Positions 17,997 to 26,653 of a DNA stretch of 64,000 nt are shown one piece after another. The stretch is from an uncultured Alphaproteobacteria bacterium. GTDB taxonomy: Bacteria; Pseudomonadota; Alphaproteobacteria; Micropepsales; Micropepsaceae. The position numbers were made by a program, and so were the translations under genes. The notes under the pieces were generated by a model. The model was not told the origin of the DNA. It did not search any database and saw only the letters and a program-made list of their open reading frames with translations. The stretch lies in NCBI GenBank assembly GCA_903837555.1, contig CAILUV010000028.1, positions 1-64,000 on the forward strand, read 5' to 3'. How positions within the stretch are numbered: position 1 is the first letter of the stretch; each line of letters starts with the position of its first letter.

Positions 17997-18092
17997 TCTT
18001 ACCTATAGCGGCCCTCGCAATACGCCACGTTCCCCTCATGCGCGTCTAAACCAGCAATCTGAATCATGTAGGGACCGCACAGTCCCAAAAAG

Positions 18093-18122
18093 AAAAAGGC
18101 CCGGCGGAAACCGGGCCTTTTT
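18093..18122. terminator. Strong bidirectional intrinsic terminator
   Basis: AAAAAGGCCCGG-CGGAAA-CCGGGCCTTTTT is a perfect 12-bp stem with a 6-base loop. Read on the - strand it lies 24 bases beyond the rplI stop and continues into TTTTTCTTTTT; read on the + strand it closes the CBS-protein gene. A second small hairpin GGGAC-CGCACA-GTCCC is at 18071-18086. Confidence 0.9.
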
Positions 18123-18145
18123 GCAGTCTGTTCTGAAGTTCAGAA

Positions 18146-18733
18146 TTATTCGGACGTAACGTCTTCTTCGGCTTCGGCCTTGGGGCCGGCGCCGTCTTCG
18201 AACAGTTCCTCGGCGGCAACCTTGGCTTCTTCAGCGTCGGTCTTTTCCGCCAGCACGTCTTCACCGCGCGCCTGGCGCTCGGCTTCGTCTTCGCTGCGCG
18301 CGACGTTGACGGTGATGTTCACCTTCACTTCGGGGTGCAGCACGACGGGAAGCGTGAACAGGCCGATCGACTTGATCGCCACGCTGATGGAGACCTGATG
18401 ACGGTCCACCTTGAAGCCAGCCTTTTCCATGGCATCGGCGACGTCACGGGGCGTGACCGAACCATAAAGCTGGCCACGGTCGCCGGCCTGACGCAGCAGG
18501 ACGAACTTCTGGCCGTCGAGCTTCTTGCCGATCTTCTCGGCTTCGCCCTTCAGCTTCAGGTTGTTGGCTTCGATATGGGCCTTCTGGGTCTGGAAGTATT
18601 CGCGGTTCGCCTTGGTGGCGCGCAGCGCTTTCTTCTTGGGCAGCAGGAAGTTGCGGGCGAAGCCGTCCTTCACCTTCACTTCGTCGCCGATCTGGCCCAG
18701 CTTTTCGACGCGTTCGAGCAGAATCACTTGCAT
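18146..18733 (-). CDS. rplI: 50S ribosomal protein bL9
   Basis: Large-subunit protein binding 23S rRNA near the L1 stalk base. The start [24 protein letters not shown] is the classic L9 N-domain, followed by the long connecting helix and the C-domain ([22 protein letters not shown]). The 195 residues exceed the usual 148-150; the extra 45 residues form a Glu/Ala-rich acidic tail ending EEDVTSE. Last gene of rpsF-rpsR-rplI, 10 bases after rpsR, followed by a terminator. dnaB, the usual next gene, is not here. Confidence 0.97.
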   Translation of the reverse strand: MQVILLERVEKLGQIGDEVKVKDGFARNFLLPKKKALRATKANREYFQTQKAHIEANNLKLKGEAEKIGKKLDGQKFVLLRQAGDRGQLYGSVTPRDVADAMEKAGFKVDRHQVSISVAIKSIGLFTLPVVLHPEVKVNITVNVARSEDEAERQARGEDVLAEKTDAEEAKVAAEELFEDGAGPKAEAEEDVTSE

Positions 18734-18743
18734 GGTGGCTCTC

Positions 18744-19067
18744 CTACTTCACGACGTAGGGCAGCAGCGCCATGAAGCGGGCGCGCTTGATGGCGTTCGC
18801 CAGAATGCGCTGCTTCTTGTTGCTGACCGCGGTGATGCGGCTCGGCACGATCTTGCCGCGCTCGGAAATGAAGCGCTGCAGGAGCTTGACGTCCTTGTAG
18901 TCGATCTTCGGCGCGTTATCGCCGGAGAAGGGGCAGGTCTTCTTGCGGCGGAAGAAGGGGCGACGGGCGCCGTCTTCCCGGCCGCCACGGCCACCTTCGC
19001 GGTCGCCGCCACGTCCGCCTTCACGATCTCCACTGCGTCCGCCTTCGCGGTTGCCACCAAAGCTCAT
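18744..19067 (-). CDS. rpsR: 30S ribosomal protein bS18 with Arg/Gly-rich N-terminal extension
   Basis: Small-subunit protein that dimerises with bS6 on 16S rRNA. The conserved core [12 protein letters not shown] ... [28 protein letters not shown] begins near residue 38. It is preceded by about 36 residues built from repeats of the type GGR-x-GDRE, rich in Gly, Arg, Asp and Glu. Typical bS18 is 75-90 residues; this is 107. The ATG at 19067 overlaps the rpsF stop (ATGA), so this start is well supported, and no other Met precedes the core. Confidence 0.95.
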   Translation of the reverse strand: MSFGGNREGGRSGDREGGRGGDREGGRGGREDGARRPFFRRKKTCPFSGDNAPKIDYKDVKLLQRFISERGKIVPSRITAVSNKKQRILANAIKRARFMALLPYVVK

Positions 19068-19435
19068 TGCAGGATCTCCTCGGCTTCGCCTTCGGGCTTG
19101 GCGCCTTCGGGCTTGTCGTCACGGCGGTTCTTGCTCGACGAAACATCGAACTGGTCGACCTTGACGGTGATGTAGCGCAGCACGTCTTCGTTGATCTTGA
19201 GCTGGCGTTCCAGCTCGATCACCGCCACGGCCGGCGCGTTGATGTTCAGCAGGACGTAATGGCCCTTGCGGTTCTTCTTGATGCGATACGCCAGACCGCG
19301 CAGGCCCCAATATTCCTGCTTTTCGATCTTGCCGCCTTCGCCTTCGACGATGGTCTTGAGATGGGTGGCCAGTGCGTCCACCTGTTGCGCGCTGATATCC
19401 TGGCGCGCGATCAGAAGATGCTCGTAAAGAGCCAT
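19064..19435 (-). CDS. rpsF: 30S ribosomal protein bS6
   Basis: Small-subunit protein, partner of bS18. The sequence [15 protein letters not shown], then [24 protein letters not shown] and [14 protein letters not shown], matches bS6. The 123-residue length includes a charged C-terminal tail, common in Alphaproteobacteria. GAAAGGGACGC precedes the ATG as a ribosome binding site. First gene of the operon, with a promoter about 150 bases upstream. Confidence 0.97.
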   Translation of the reverse strand: MALYEHLLIARQDISAQQVDALATHLKTIVEGEGGKIEKQEYWGLRGLAYRIKKNRKGHYVLLNINAPAVAVIELERQLKINEDVLRYITVKVDQFDVSSSKNRRDDKPEGAKPEGEAEEILQ

Positions 19436-19750
19436 CTTGCGTCCCTTTCATTTGGCCGCGGAACGAAGGGCAGGGGATCTGCGCTCCGCCTTGGCTCGTC
19501 CGGGAGGCGCACCATGCGCACACCCTCCGCTTCTTCGCCTGGAAGAGGGGAGGACCCCGGCCGACCGCAGCCGTTGAGGGCGCGGCTATAGAGGAATGAG
19601 TGTGCAGGAGCAAGGATTTACGGCGAAAAGCAGTGTTTTGCCGCCGATGGCACCCTCAAAACCACGCCAAAACAAGGTGTTAGCGGCGACCGCCGCCGCT
19701 TGCAATCGCCGGCGCCTTCGCGGACGCTCCGGTAAATTTCGGGGGGCGTC
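19436..19750. other. Divergent intergenic region between rpsF and the first MFS gene
   Basis: 315 bases with no convincing gene. It holds the rpsF promoter (19585-19613, - strand) and its leader of roughly 145 bases, GC-rich and able to fold. In many bacteria this leader binds the S6:S18 complex for feedback; I could not identify that motif by eye. On the + strand only a G-rich stretch (GGGGGGCGTC) before the MFS start is seen. Confidence 0.5.
19585..19613 (-). promoter_or_regulatory. Candidate sigma-70 promoter of rpsF-rpsR-rplI
   Basis: On the - strand TTGCTC (19613-19608) and TATAGC (19590-19585) are separated by 17 bases. Both boxes and the spacing fit a housekeeping promoter, and it lies about 150 bases upstream of the rpsF ATG with no other gene between. 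Confidence 0.55.
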
Positions 19751-21019
19751 ATGAGCATCGTCAATAGCGAGGCGGAAGCTGTCTTCCGCAAGGCGGCGCT
19801 GCGCCTGGTTCCGCTGATCGTGGTGATGTACATCGCCGCCTTCCTGAACCGGGTGAATGTCGGCTTCGCGGCGCTGACCATGAACCAGGATCTGGGCTTC
19901 ACGGCCGAGGTCTATGGCTTCGCCGCCGGCATCTTCTTCATCGGCTATTTCCTGTTCGAGGTGCCGTCCAACCTGATCATGGAAAAAGTGGGCGCGCGCC
20001 GCTGGCTGTCGCGCATCATGCTGACCTGGGCGGTGATCTCGATGGCTACCGCCTTCGTGCAGGGTCCGATCAGCTTTTATGTCATCCGCTTTCTGCTGGG
20101 CGTGGCGGAAGCGGGCTTCTATCCCGGCATCCTGCTCTATTTCACCTACTGGTTTCCGTCGGCCACCCGCGCGCGGATTCTCGCGATCTTCTGCGCTGGT
20201 ATTCCCATCTCCAACATCATCGGCGCGCCGCTTTCCACCTGGCTGCTGGGCCTGGACATGTACGGCCTCGCCGGCTGGCAATGGATGTACATTCTGGAAG
20301 CCATCCCGACCTTTGGCCTGGGCCTGCTGGCGCTGTGGTTCCTGCCCGACAATCCGTCCAAGGCGAACTTTCTCAGCCCGCGCGAAAAGGAAGTGGCGCT
20401 GGCGCAGCTCGCCAAGGAGCCCCATGCGGAAGTCCATGGCCTGGGCGGCATGTTCAAGGACTGGCGCGTCTGGGCGCTGATGATTCCCGATTTCTGCATC
20501 GTGTTCGGCATCTACGCGCTGGGCTTCTGGATGCCGCAGATGATCAAGGGCATGGGCTATACCAACAACGAGACCGGCGCGATCGTGATGATCCCCTATC
20601 TGTTCTCGCTGATCATCCTGTGGGGCATGGGGGTTTCCAGCGACCGCACCGGCAAGCGGGCGCTGCATTTCAGCCTTTCGGCGCTGATCGCAGCCGCCGG
20701 TTACGCCATCGCGGCGATCGGCACCAACGATGTGATCGTGATCGCGGGCTTCTGCCTGGTGTCGGGCGGCGTCTATGCCGGGCTTTCCACCTTCTGGACC
20801 GTGCCGCCGCTGTTCCTGGGCGGCACCGCCGCGGCCGGTGCCTTCGCGCTGATCAACAGCTTCGGCAATCTCAGCGGCTTTCTGGGTCCGTACCTGATGG
20901 GCTGGCTGCGCACCGCGACCGGCGACCATCGCGCCGGCCTGTGGATGTGCGTGGGCGTGCTGCTGCTGGCAGCGGCGTCCATGCAGTTTTTCTCCAAAAG
21001 CTTCACGCGCAAAAGCTAG
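19751..21019 (+). CDS. MFS transporter, anion:cation symporter (ACS) family
   Basis: 422-residue, 12-helix major facilitator. The pattern LNRVNVGFAALTMNQDLGF in helix 1, FFIGYFLFEVPSNLIMEKVGARRW in helices 2-3 and GVAEAGFYPGILLYFTYWFP in helix 4 is typical of the ACS family, whose members take up organic anions such as sugar acids or aromatic acids. The substrate is not predictable. A close relative follows 3 bases downstream, indicating a tandem duplication. No catabolic enzyme is adjacent to give a clue. Confidence 0.92.
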   Translation: MSIVNSEAEAVFRKAALRLVPLIVVMYIAAFLNRVNVGFAALTMNQDLGFTAEVYGFAAGIFFIGYFLFEVPSNLIMEKVGARRWLSRIMLTWAVISMATAFVQGPISFYVIRFLLGVAEAGFYPGILLYFTYWFPSATRARILAIFCAGIPISNIIGAPLSTWLLGLDMYGLAGWQWMYILEAIPTFGLGLLALWFLPDNPSKANFLSPREKEVALAQLAKEPHAEVHGLGGMFKDWRVWALMIPDFCIVFGIYALGFWMPQMIKGMGYTNNETGAIVMIPYLFSLIILWGMGVSSDRTGKRALHFSLSALIAAAGYAIAAIGTNDVIVIAGFCLVSGGVYAGLSTFWTVPPLFLGGTAAAGAFALINSFGNLSGFLGPYLMGWLRTATGDHRAGLWMCVGVLLLAAASMQFFSKSFTRKS

Positions 21020-21022
21020 GCC

Positions 21023-22318
21023 ATGCTCAGCGCCACCGATCGCATTGCGGCTGACCGCATCCTGACGCGCGCCGCCTGGCGGCTGATCCCGTTCATGGCG
21101 GCGATGTATGTCGCCAGCTTCCTGGACCGGGTGAACATTTCCTTCGCCGCCCTGTCGATGAACCAGGACCTTGGTTTCTCGCCGGAAATCTTCGGCTTCG
21201 CGTCGGGCATTTTCTTCTGGGGCTATTTCTTCTTCGAAGTGCCTTCCAACCTGATGCTGCAACGTTTCGGCGCGCGGCTGTGGATGTGCCGCATCTGCGT
21301 CACCTGGGGCGTGCTGTCGATGATGACGGCTTTCGTCACCGAGCCGGTCAGTTTCTGCGTGCTGCGTTTCCTGCTGGGTGCAGCCGAAGCGGGGCTGTTC
21401 CCCGGCATGGTACTGTACATGACCTACTGGTTCCCCGCCGCCACGCGGGCGCGTTTCATTGCGCTGTTCCTGGCGGGCGTGCCGCTGGCGGTGGTGATCG
21501 GCGGGCCGGTATCGGGGGCGTTGCTGGGGCTGGAAGGGCTTGGCCTGCGGGGCTGGCAATGGATGCTGATCCTGGAAGGCATCCCCTCGCTGGTGATCGG
21601 TGTCGCCACGCTGTGGATGCTGCCGGACGGTCCGGCCAAGACCAAATGGCTGACCGAGGACGAGAAGCGCCTGATCACCGCGCGGCTGGCGGACGACACG
21701 CGCGCCGATGCCAAGCTCGGCGCGCTGCACGGTTTTAAGGAAATGCTGGCCGACAAGCGCGTTTGGCTGCTGATGATTCCGGATTTCTCCATCGTCATTG
21801 CACTTTATGGTTTGAACCTGTGGCAGCCGCAGATGGTCAAGGCGATGGGCTATTCCAACCTGGAGACCGGTTTCATCGTGGCGTTGCCCTATCTCCTCGC
21901 AATGGGCGCCATGGTGGCGCTGGGCTGGTCGAGCGACCGGCGCGGCGAGCGGCCCGGCCATATCGCGTTTGGTGCGCTGATGGGCGCCGCCGGTTTGCTG
22001 GGCGCGGTCTGGTTTGATCATCACGCGCTGGTTATCGCCTCGCTGTGCCTGGCCTGCAGCGGTATCTATGCGGCGCTGGCTGTGTTCTGGACGCTGCCCG
22101 CGCTGCTGCTGCGCGGCACCGCCGCCGCCGCCGGTCTGGCGTTGATCAACTCCTTCGCCAATCTGGGCGGCTTCTTCGGGCCCTATGTGATGGGCTGGGC
22201 GCGGCAGAACACCGGCGACTTCGTCTTCGGCATGACGCTGCTGGCGGGCATGCTGGTGCTGGCGGCGGTTTCGGTTCTGCTGATCGGGCGCGCATTCTTC
22301 CGGGCGGTGCGCACATGA
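21023..22318 (+). CDS. Second MFS transporter, ACS family (tandem paralogue)
   Basis: 431-residue, 12-helix carrier clearly related to the preceding gene: LDRVNISFAALSMNQDLGF, FFWGYFFFEVPSNLMLQRFGARLW and GAAEAGLFPGMVLYMTYWFP align block by block. The two are cotranscribed with a 3-base gap and may differ in substrate. The stop overlaps the methyltransferase start by 4 bases (ATGA), so all three form one operon. Confidence 0.92.
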   Translation: MLSATDRIAADRILTRAAWRLIPFMAAMYVASFLDRVNISFAALSMNQDLGFSPEIFGFASGIFFWGYFFFEVPSNLMLQRFGARLWMCRICVTWGVLSMMTAFVTEPVSFCVLRFLLGAAEAGLFPGMVLYMTYWFPAATRARFIALFLAGVPLAVVIGGPVSGALLGLEGLGLRGWQWMLILEGIPSLVIGVATLWMLPDGPAKTKWLTEDEKRLITARLADDTRADAKLGALHGFKEMLADKRVWLLMIPDFSIVIALYGLNLWQPQMVKAMGYSNLETGFIVALPYLLAMGAMVALGWSSDRRGERPGHIAFGALMGAAGLLGAVWFDHHALVIASLCLACSGIYAALAVFWTLPALLLRGTAAAAGLALINSFANLGGFFGPYVMGWARQNTGDFVFGMTLLAGMLVLAAVSVLLIGRAFFRAVRT

Positions 22319-22839
22319 GCGGCATCCGGCTGCATGTCGGCGGACTGTCGCGGCACGAGGGCTGGTTCGTCCTCGATGCCAATCCGGGCGACCATGTCGA
22401 TCATGTCGGCAACTGCAACGACCTTTCTTTCCTGGCCGACGAAAGCTGCAGCGAAATCTATGCCTCTCACGTGCTTGAGCATCTGGGCTATGACGGCGAG
22501 ATACTGTCCACGCTGAAGGGCTTTCACCGCGTGCTGCAGCCGGGCGGCCGCCTGCGCGTCTCGGTGCCGGACATGGAAACGCTGTGCCGGCTGTTCGTGC
22601 ATCCCAATATGAAAGTGGATGGGCGCTTTCAGGTGATGCGCATGCTGTTCGGCGGACGGCTCAATGAGCATGACGTCCATCTCAGCGGGCTGGACTTCCA
22701 CTTTCTGGGAAACTTCCTGACCCAGGCGGGCTTTCGCGACATCCGCCGGGTGCCGGAATTTGGGGAATTCGCCGATGACGGCAGCGGCTTTAGCTTTATG
22801 GGTGTGCCGGTGAGCTGCAATATCGCGTGCTTCAAGTAG
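22315..22839 (+). CDS. Small SAM-dependent methyltransferase-like protein
   Basis: 174 residues. The segment EIYASHVLEHLGYDGEILSTLKGFHRVLQPGGRLRVSVPD is the mid-part of a class I SAM methyltransferase fold (type 11-like). The N-terminal SAM-binding GxGxG strand is absent; the protein starts LHVGGLSRHEGWFVLDANPG, as in other short proteins of this sort often found near sugar or glycosylation genes. Activity as a methyltransferase is therefore inferred, not certain. ATG 22315 overlaps the MFS stop. Confidence 0.8.
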   Translation: MSGIRLHVGGLSRHEGWFVLDANPGDHVDHVGNCNDLSFLADESCSEIYASHVLEHLGYDGEILSTLKGFHRVLQPGGRLRVSVPDMETLCRLFVHPNMKVDGRFQVMRMLFGGRLNEHDVHLSGLDFHFLGNFLTQAGFRDIRRVPEFGEFADDGSGFSFMGVPVSCNIACFK

Positions 22840-22914
22840 CCGTTTACCGAGCTTTCGGTTAATTTCAGCAAAGCCGGCGCCGGTATAGTATCGGTGTCCC
22901 ACGGGGGCTGGCGG

Positions 22915-23244
22915 ATGAAAATGGATTCCATCGAAGAGCAGGTTCGCGCGCACAAGCTGCGCGGCGCATGGTTGCGCCTCGACCGCCTGCTGGCCGGCAT
23001 CGGCGCGGAGATCACCAGCCTTTCCATCATCCTTCTGGCGCTGGCCGTGCTGTGCGCCCCGGTCGGTTTCGGGCTGGGCGTGACCTGGCTGCTGGCGCAT
23101 TGGACCATCCGCGCCACCGGCATGGAATGGCTGGGCTGGGTGGTGGGCATCACCGTCTTTGCTTTCTTCTGCCGCTATGTCTGGGGCTCGCGGCTGCAGG
23201 CCGCCTCGCGCCGCGCCGCCGAAGCGCTGGTCGCTGCCCGCTGA
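22915..23244 (+). CDS. Small hypothetical membrane protein
   Basis: About 109 residues from ATG 22915, preceded by GGGGGCTGGCGG; a GTG at 22894 would add 7. Two hydrophobic helices (roughly residues 38-62 and 75-95) are framed by basic ends (HKLRGAWLRLDRLL and SRLQAASRRAAEAL). No family recognised. It is in the gap between the methyltransferase and fabD, on the same strand, with TATAGT at 22884-22889 as a possible -10 box. Confidence 0.65.
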   Translation: MKMDSIEEQVRAHKLRGAWLRLDRLLAGIGAEITSLSIILLALAVLCAPVGFGLGVTWLLAHWTIRATGMEWLGWVVGITVFAFFCRYVWGSRLQAASRRAAEALVAAR

Positions 23245-23305
23245 CCACCCGGGATGCGGGTTCCCTCGCTTGACTTGATGAGACGCTCTTGATTTGTCTG
23301 CCGCC

Positions 23306-24247
23306 ATGACTCGCGCATTTCTTTTCCCCGGACAGGGCAGCCAGGCCGTTGGCATGGGCAAGCCGCTTGCCGATGCTTTTGCCGCCGCCCGTGAGACTTT
23401 CCAGGAAGTGGATGACGCGCTGTCGCAGAAGCTGTCCCGCATCATGTGGGAAGGGCCGGAAGCCGATCTGCTGCTGACCGAAAATGCCCAGCCCGCCATC
23501 ATGGCAAATGCCATCGCGGTGGTGCGGGTGCTGGAAAAGGAAATGGGCCTGAACCTTGCCGTGCATGCGCGGCTGGTGGCCGGTCACAGCCTGGGCGAAT
23601 ATTCCGCGCTGTGCGCCGCCGGCGCCTTCACGCTGGCCGATACCGCGCGGCTTTTGAAGACGCGCGGCCTTGCCATGCAGTCGGCGGTGCCGGTGGGCGA
23701 GGGCGGCATGACCGCGCTGATCGGCGCCGAAATCGACCAGGCTGAAGAGGTGGCCAAGGAAGCCGCCGCCGGCGGCGGCACCTGTGTCGTCGCCAATGAC
23801 AATGCGCCGGGCCAGGTGGTGATTTCCGGCACGCTGGATGCGCTGGCGCGCGCGGGCGAGATCGCAAAGTCGAAGGGTATCAAGCGCGCCCTGGCGTTGC
23901 CCGTCTCCGCGCCGTTCCACTGCCCCTTGATGAAACCCGCCGCCGACAAGATGGCCGAGGCGCTGGCCGCCGTGACCATCCGCCCTCTGAGCGTGCCGGT
24001 GCTGGCCAACGTGACTGCGTCGGAAGCGAGCGATCCCGAAACTGTCCGCCATCTTCTGGTGGAACAGGTGACGGGCCGCGTGCGCTGGCGCGAAAGCATC
24101 CTGTCGCTGCGGTCGCTGGGCGTGGACAGCACGGTGGAATTCGGCAACAAGGTTTTGACCGGCATGGTCAAGCGGATCGACAAGGATCTGGCCACCGTCG
24201 CGCTGGAAACGCCCGCGGATCTGGAAGCTTTTGGAAAGTCTCTCTGA
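23306..24247 (+). CDS. fabD: Malonyl-CoA:ACP transacylase
   Basis: Loads malonyl groups on acyl carrier protein for fatty acid synthesis. MTRAFLFPGQGSQAVGMGK at the N-terminus, the catalytic GHSLGEYSAL (Ser near residue 93) and the later PVSAPFHCPLM with active-site His are all present. 313 residues from ATG 23306; a TTG four codons upstream is unlikely. Stop and fabG start overlap as TGATG. First gene of fabD-fabG-acpP-fabF. Confidence 0.96.
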   Translation: MTRAFLFPGQGSQAVGMGKPLADAFAAARETFQEVDDALSQKLSRIMWEGPEADLLLTENAQPAIMANAIAVVRVLEKEMGLNLAVHARLVAGHSLGEYSALCAAGAFTLADTARLLKTRGLAMQSAVPVGEGGMTALIGAEIDQAEEVAKEAAAGGGTCVVANDNAPGQVVISGTLDALARAGEIAKSKGIKRALALPVSAPFHCPLMKPAADKMAEALAAVTIRPLSVPVLANVTASEASDPETVRHLLVEQVTGRVRWRESILSLRSLGVDSTVEFGNKVLTGMVKRIDKDLATVALETPADLEAFGKSL

Positions 24248-24987
24248 TGTTTGATCTCACCGGCAAGACGGCATTGATCACCGGCGCCTCGGGCGGCATC
24301 GGCGGCGCCATCGCCAAGGCGCTGCACGGCCAGGGCGCGAAGGTTGTTCTGTCGGGCACCCGCGCCGAGGCGCTGGAAGCGGTGAAGGCCGAGCTGGGCA
24401 GCAATGCCTTTATCGCGCCTGCCAACCTGTCCGACATCGCATCCGTCGAAGCGCTGCCCAAGGCGGCGGAAGAAGCCGCCGGCGCGCCCATCGATATTCT
24501 CGTGAACAATGCCGGCATCACCAAAGACAATCTCTTCATGCGCATGAAGGATGAAGAGTGGGATCAGGTGCTTGCGGTCAATCTCACCGCATCGTTCCGC
24601 CTGTCGCGCGGCGTGCTGCGCGGCATGATGAAAAAGCGCTGGGGCCGCATCATCCAGATCACGTCCGTGGTTGGGCATACCGGCAATCCCGGCCAGGCCA
24701 ACTATGCCGCCGCCAAGGCGGGCCTGGTGGGCATGACCAAGAGCCTGGCCGCGGAAGTCGCCAGCCGTAACATCACCTGCAACGCCGTGGCGCCGGGCTT
24801 TATCCAGACCGCCATGACCGACGTGCTGAATGACCAGCAAAAAGAGTTCATCTCGGGCCGCATTCCGGCCGGGCGCATGGGCAGCCCCGCCGAAATCGCG
24901 GCCGCTGTCACCTATCTCGCTTCCGAGGAAGCGGCCTATATCACCGGCGAAACCATTCATGTGAATGGTGGAATGGCGATGATTTGA
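24247..24987 (+). CDS. fabG: 3-oxoacyl-ACP reductase
   Basis: NADPH-dependent reductase of the elongation cycle, SDR family. The cofactor loop TGASGGIGG lies near residue 12, NNAGITKDNLFMRM near residue 87, and the catalytic Ser and YAAAKAG near residues 138-155. VNGGMAMI at the end is the usual FabG C-terminus. 246 residues, normal length. Confidence 0.96.
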   Translation: MFDLTGKTALITGASGGIGGAIAKALHGQGAKVVLSGTRAEALEAVKAELGSNAFIAPANLSDIASVEALPKAAEEAAGAPIDILVNNAGITKDNLFMRMKDEEWDQVLAVNLTASFRLSRGVLRGMMKKRWGRIIQITSVVGHTGNPGQANYAAAKAGLVGMTKSLAAEVASRNITCNAVAPGFIQTAMTDVLNDQQKEFISGRIPAGRMGSPAEIAAAVTYLASEEAAYITGETIHVNGGMAMI

Positions 24988-25012
24988 TAGTAATATCAAA
25001 TAGTTAGTTGCT

Positions 25013-25040
25013 TTGTTGGCGGTCGGGAAAGGTTTATGTT
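25013..25040 (+). promoter_or_regulatory. Candidate promoter for acpP
   Basis: TTGTTG (25013-25018) and TATGTT (25035-25040) are spaced by 16 bases in the 143-base fabG-acpP gap. acpP often has its own strong promoter, as ACP is needed in large amounts. The boxes are imperfect, so confidence is moderate. Confidence 0.4.
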
Positions 25041-25130
25041 ACCTAACCGGCCACCCCGGCGAAGCACCAAATGCGGGGTCCCGGCGTTTCCCCAGTTGCC
25101 GGTTTGAAATCTAGAGAGGCTTACAAGTCC

Positions 25131-25370
25131 ATGAGCGATACTGCCGAGCGCGTGAAGAAGATCGTTGTCGAACATCTGAATGTCGACGCCGAGAAGGTCA
25201 CGGATACTGCGTCCTTCATCGAAGATCTGGGTGCCGACAGCCTGGACACCGTCGAACTGGTGATGGCGTTCGAAGAAGAATTCGGCATCGAAATTCCCGA
25301 TGACGCGGCCGAGTCCATCGTGACCGTCGGCGACGCCGTCAAGTACATCGACAAAGCCAACGCCTCCTGA
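25131..25370 (+). CDS. acpP: Acyl carrier protein
   Basis: Small acidic carrier of growing acyl chains. The 79 residues include the phosphopantetheine site [19 protein letters not shown] with Ser in D-S-L, and the start [16 protein letters not shown] fits the family. ATG 25131 is chosen because the frame further upstream codes nothing family-like; AGAGAGGC lies upstream. fabF begins 25 bases later. Confidence 0.97.
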   Translation: MSDTAERVKKIVVEHLNVDAEKVTDTASFIEDLGADSLDTVELVMAFEEEFGIEIPDDAAESIVTVGDAVKYIDKANAS

Positions 25371-25395
25371 TCCGGCGATAAGGGGCTCAAGCCTT

Positions 25396-26652
25396 ATGCG
25401 CAGGGTCGTTATCACGGGCCTGGGTCTCGTCACGCCGCTGGCATGCGGCGTGGAGGAGACCTGGTCGCGTCTTCTGGCTGGTCAGTCCGGCGCCAGCCCC
25501 ATCACCAAGTTCAAAGTGGACGACCTGGCGACGAAGATCGCCTGCCAGGTGCCGCGCGGTGATGGCTCCGGCGGCACCTTCAATCCCGACCAGTGGGTGG
25601 ACGCCAAGGAACAGCGGCGCATGGATGATTTCATCATCTATGGCCTGGCGGCCGCCACGCAGGCCGTTCGTGATTCCGGCTGGGAGCCCAAGACCGAGGA
25701 AGAGCGCTATCGTACCGGCGTCTTGATCGGTTCGGGCATTGGCGGGCTGGACGGGATCGAGCAGGCCTCGATCCTGGTCCATGAAAAAGGCCCGCGCCGC
25801 CTGTCGCCCTTCTTCATTCCCGGCCGCCTGATCAACCTGGTGTCCGGCTATGTCTCGATCGAGCATGGTTATAAGGGCCCCAACCATGCGGTGGTCACCG
25901 CCTGCGCCACCGGGGCGCACGCCATCGGCGATGCGGCCCGGCTGATCGCGTTCGATGACGCCGATGTGATGATCGCGGGCGGCGCCGAAAGCGCGGTGTG
26001 CCGCATCGGCATTGCCGGCTTCAATGCCTGCCGCGCCCTTTCCACCGCCTTCAACGACAACCCCACCAAGGCGTCGCGTCCCTATGACAAGGACCGCGAC
26101 GGATTCGTGATGGGCGAGGGCGCCGGCATCGTGGTGCTGGAAGAGTATGAGCACGCCAAGGCGCGCGGCGCGAAAATCTATGGCGAAGTGCGCGGCTACG
26201 GTCTGTCGGGCGACGCCTATCACATCACTGCCCCGTCGGAAGATGGCGACGGCGGCTACCGCGCCATGCAGATGGCGCTGAAGCGCGCCGGTATCGCGGC
26301 GTCCGACATCGATTACGTCAACGCCCATGGCACATCGACTATGGCCGACGGCATCGAGCTGGGCGCGGTGGAGCGGATGCTGGGCAATGCGGCCTCCAAG
26401 ACCGCCATGTCCTCGACCAAATCCTCCATCGGGCATCTGCTCGGCGCGGCGGGTTCGGTGGAAGCCATCTTCTGCCTTTTGGCGATGCGCGACGGCATCG
26501 TTCCGCCGACCATCAATCTGGACAATCCCGACGTCACCACCCAGATCGACCTGGTGCCCAACAAGGCGCAGAAGCGCGAGGTCAATATCGCCATGTCGAA
26601 CAGCTTCGGCTTTGGCGGCACCAACGCCGCGCTGATCGTCTCGAAAATCTGA
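25396..26652 (+). CDS. fabF: 3-oxoacyl-ACP synthase II
   Basis: Condensing enzyme of fatty acid elongation. The Cys-His-His triad is seen in VVTACATGAHAIGDAA, VNAHGTSTMADG and SSIGHLLGAAGSVEA; the C-terminal FGFGGTNAAL is standard. 418 residues, usual length. It lies 25 bases after acpP and one base before mltG. Confidence 0.97.
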   Translation: MRRVVITGLGLVTPLACGVEETWSRLLAGQSGASPITKFKVDDLATKIACQVPRGDGSGGTFNPDQWVDAKEQRRMDDFIIYGLAAATQAVRDSGWEPKTEEERYRTGVLIGSGIGGLDGIEQASILVHEKGPRRLSPFFIPGRLINLVSGYVSIEHGYKGPNHAVVTACATGAHAIGDAARLIAFDDADVMIAGGAESAVCRIGIAGFNACRALSTAFNDNPTKASRPYDKDRDGFVMGEGAGIVVLEEYEHAKARGAKIYGEVRGYGLSGDAYHITAPSEDGDGGYRAMQMALKRAGIAASDIDYVNAHGTSTMADGIELGAVERMLGNAASKTAMSSTKSSIGHLLGAAGSVEAIFCLLAMRDGIVPPTINLDNPDVTTQIDLVPNKAQKREVNIAMSNSFGFGGTNAALIVSKI

Positions 26653-26653
26653 C

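Noticed and set aside
17997..18092. IS remnant at the proposed right inversion breakpoint
   Set aside because: No sequence resembling the IS end at 109-144 was found in either orientation.
19586..22024. 812-residue open frame on the - strand across the two MFS genes
   Set aside because: Low-complexity His/Gln/Arg-rich translation with no domain pattern; it is the antisense shadow of two clear MFS transporters.
23270..23298. TTGACT-N17-TTTGTC as a fabD promoter
   Set aside because: Good -35 but poor -10, and it would end only about 8 bases before the ATG.
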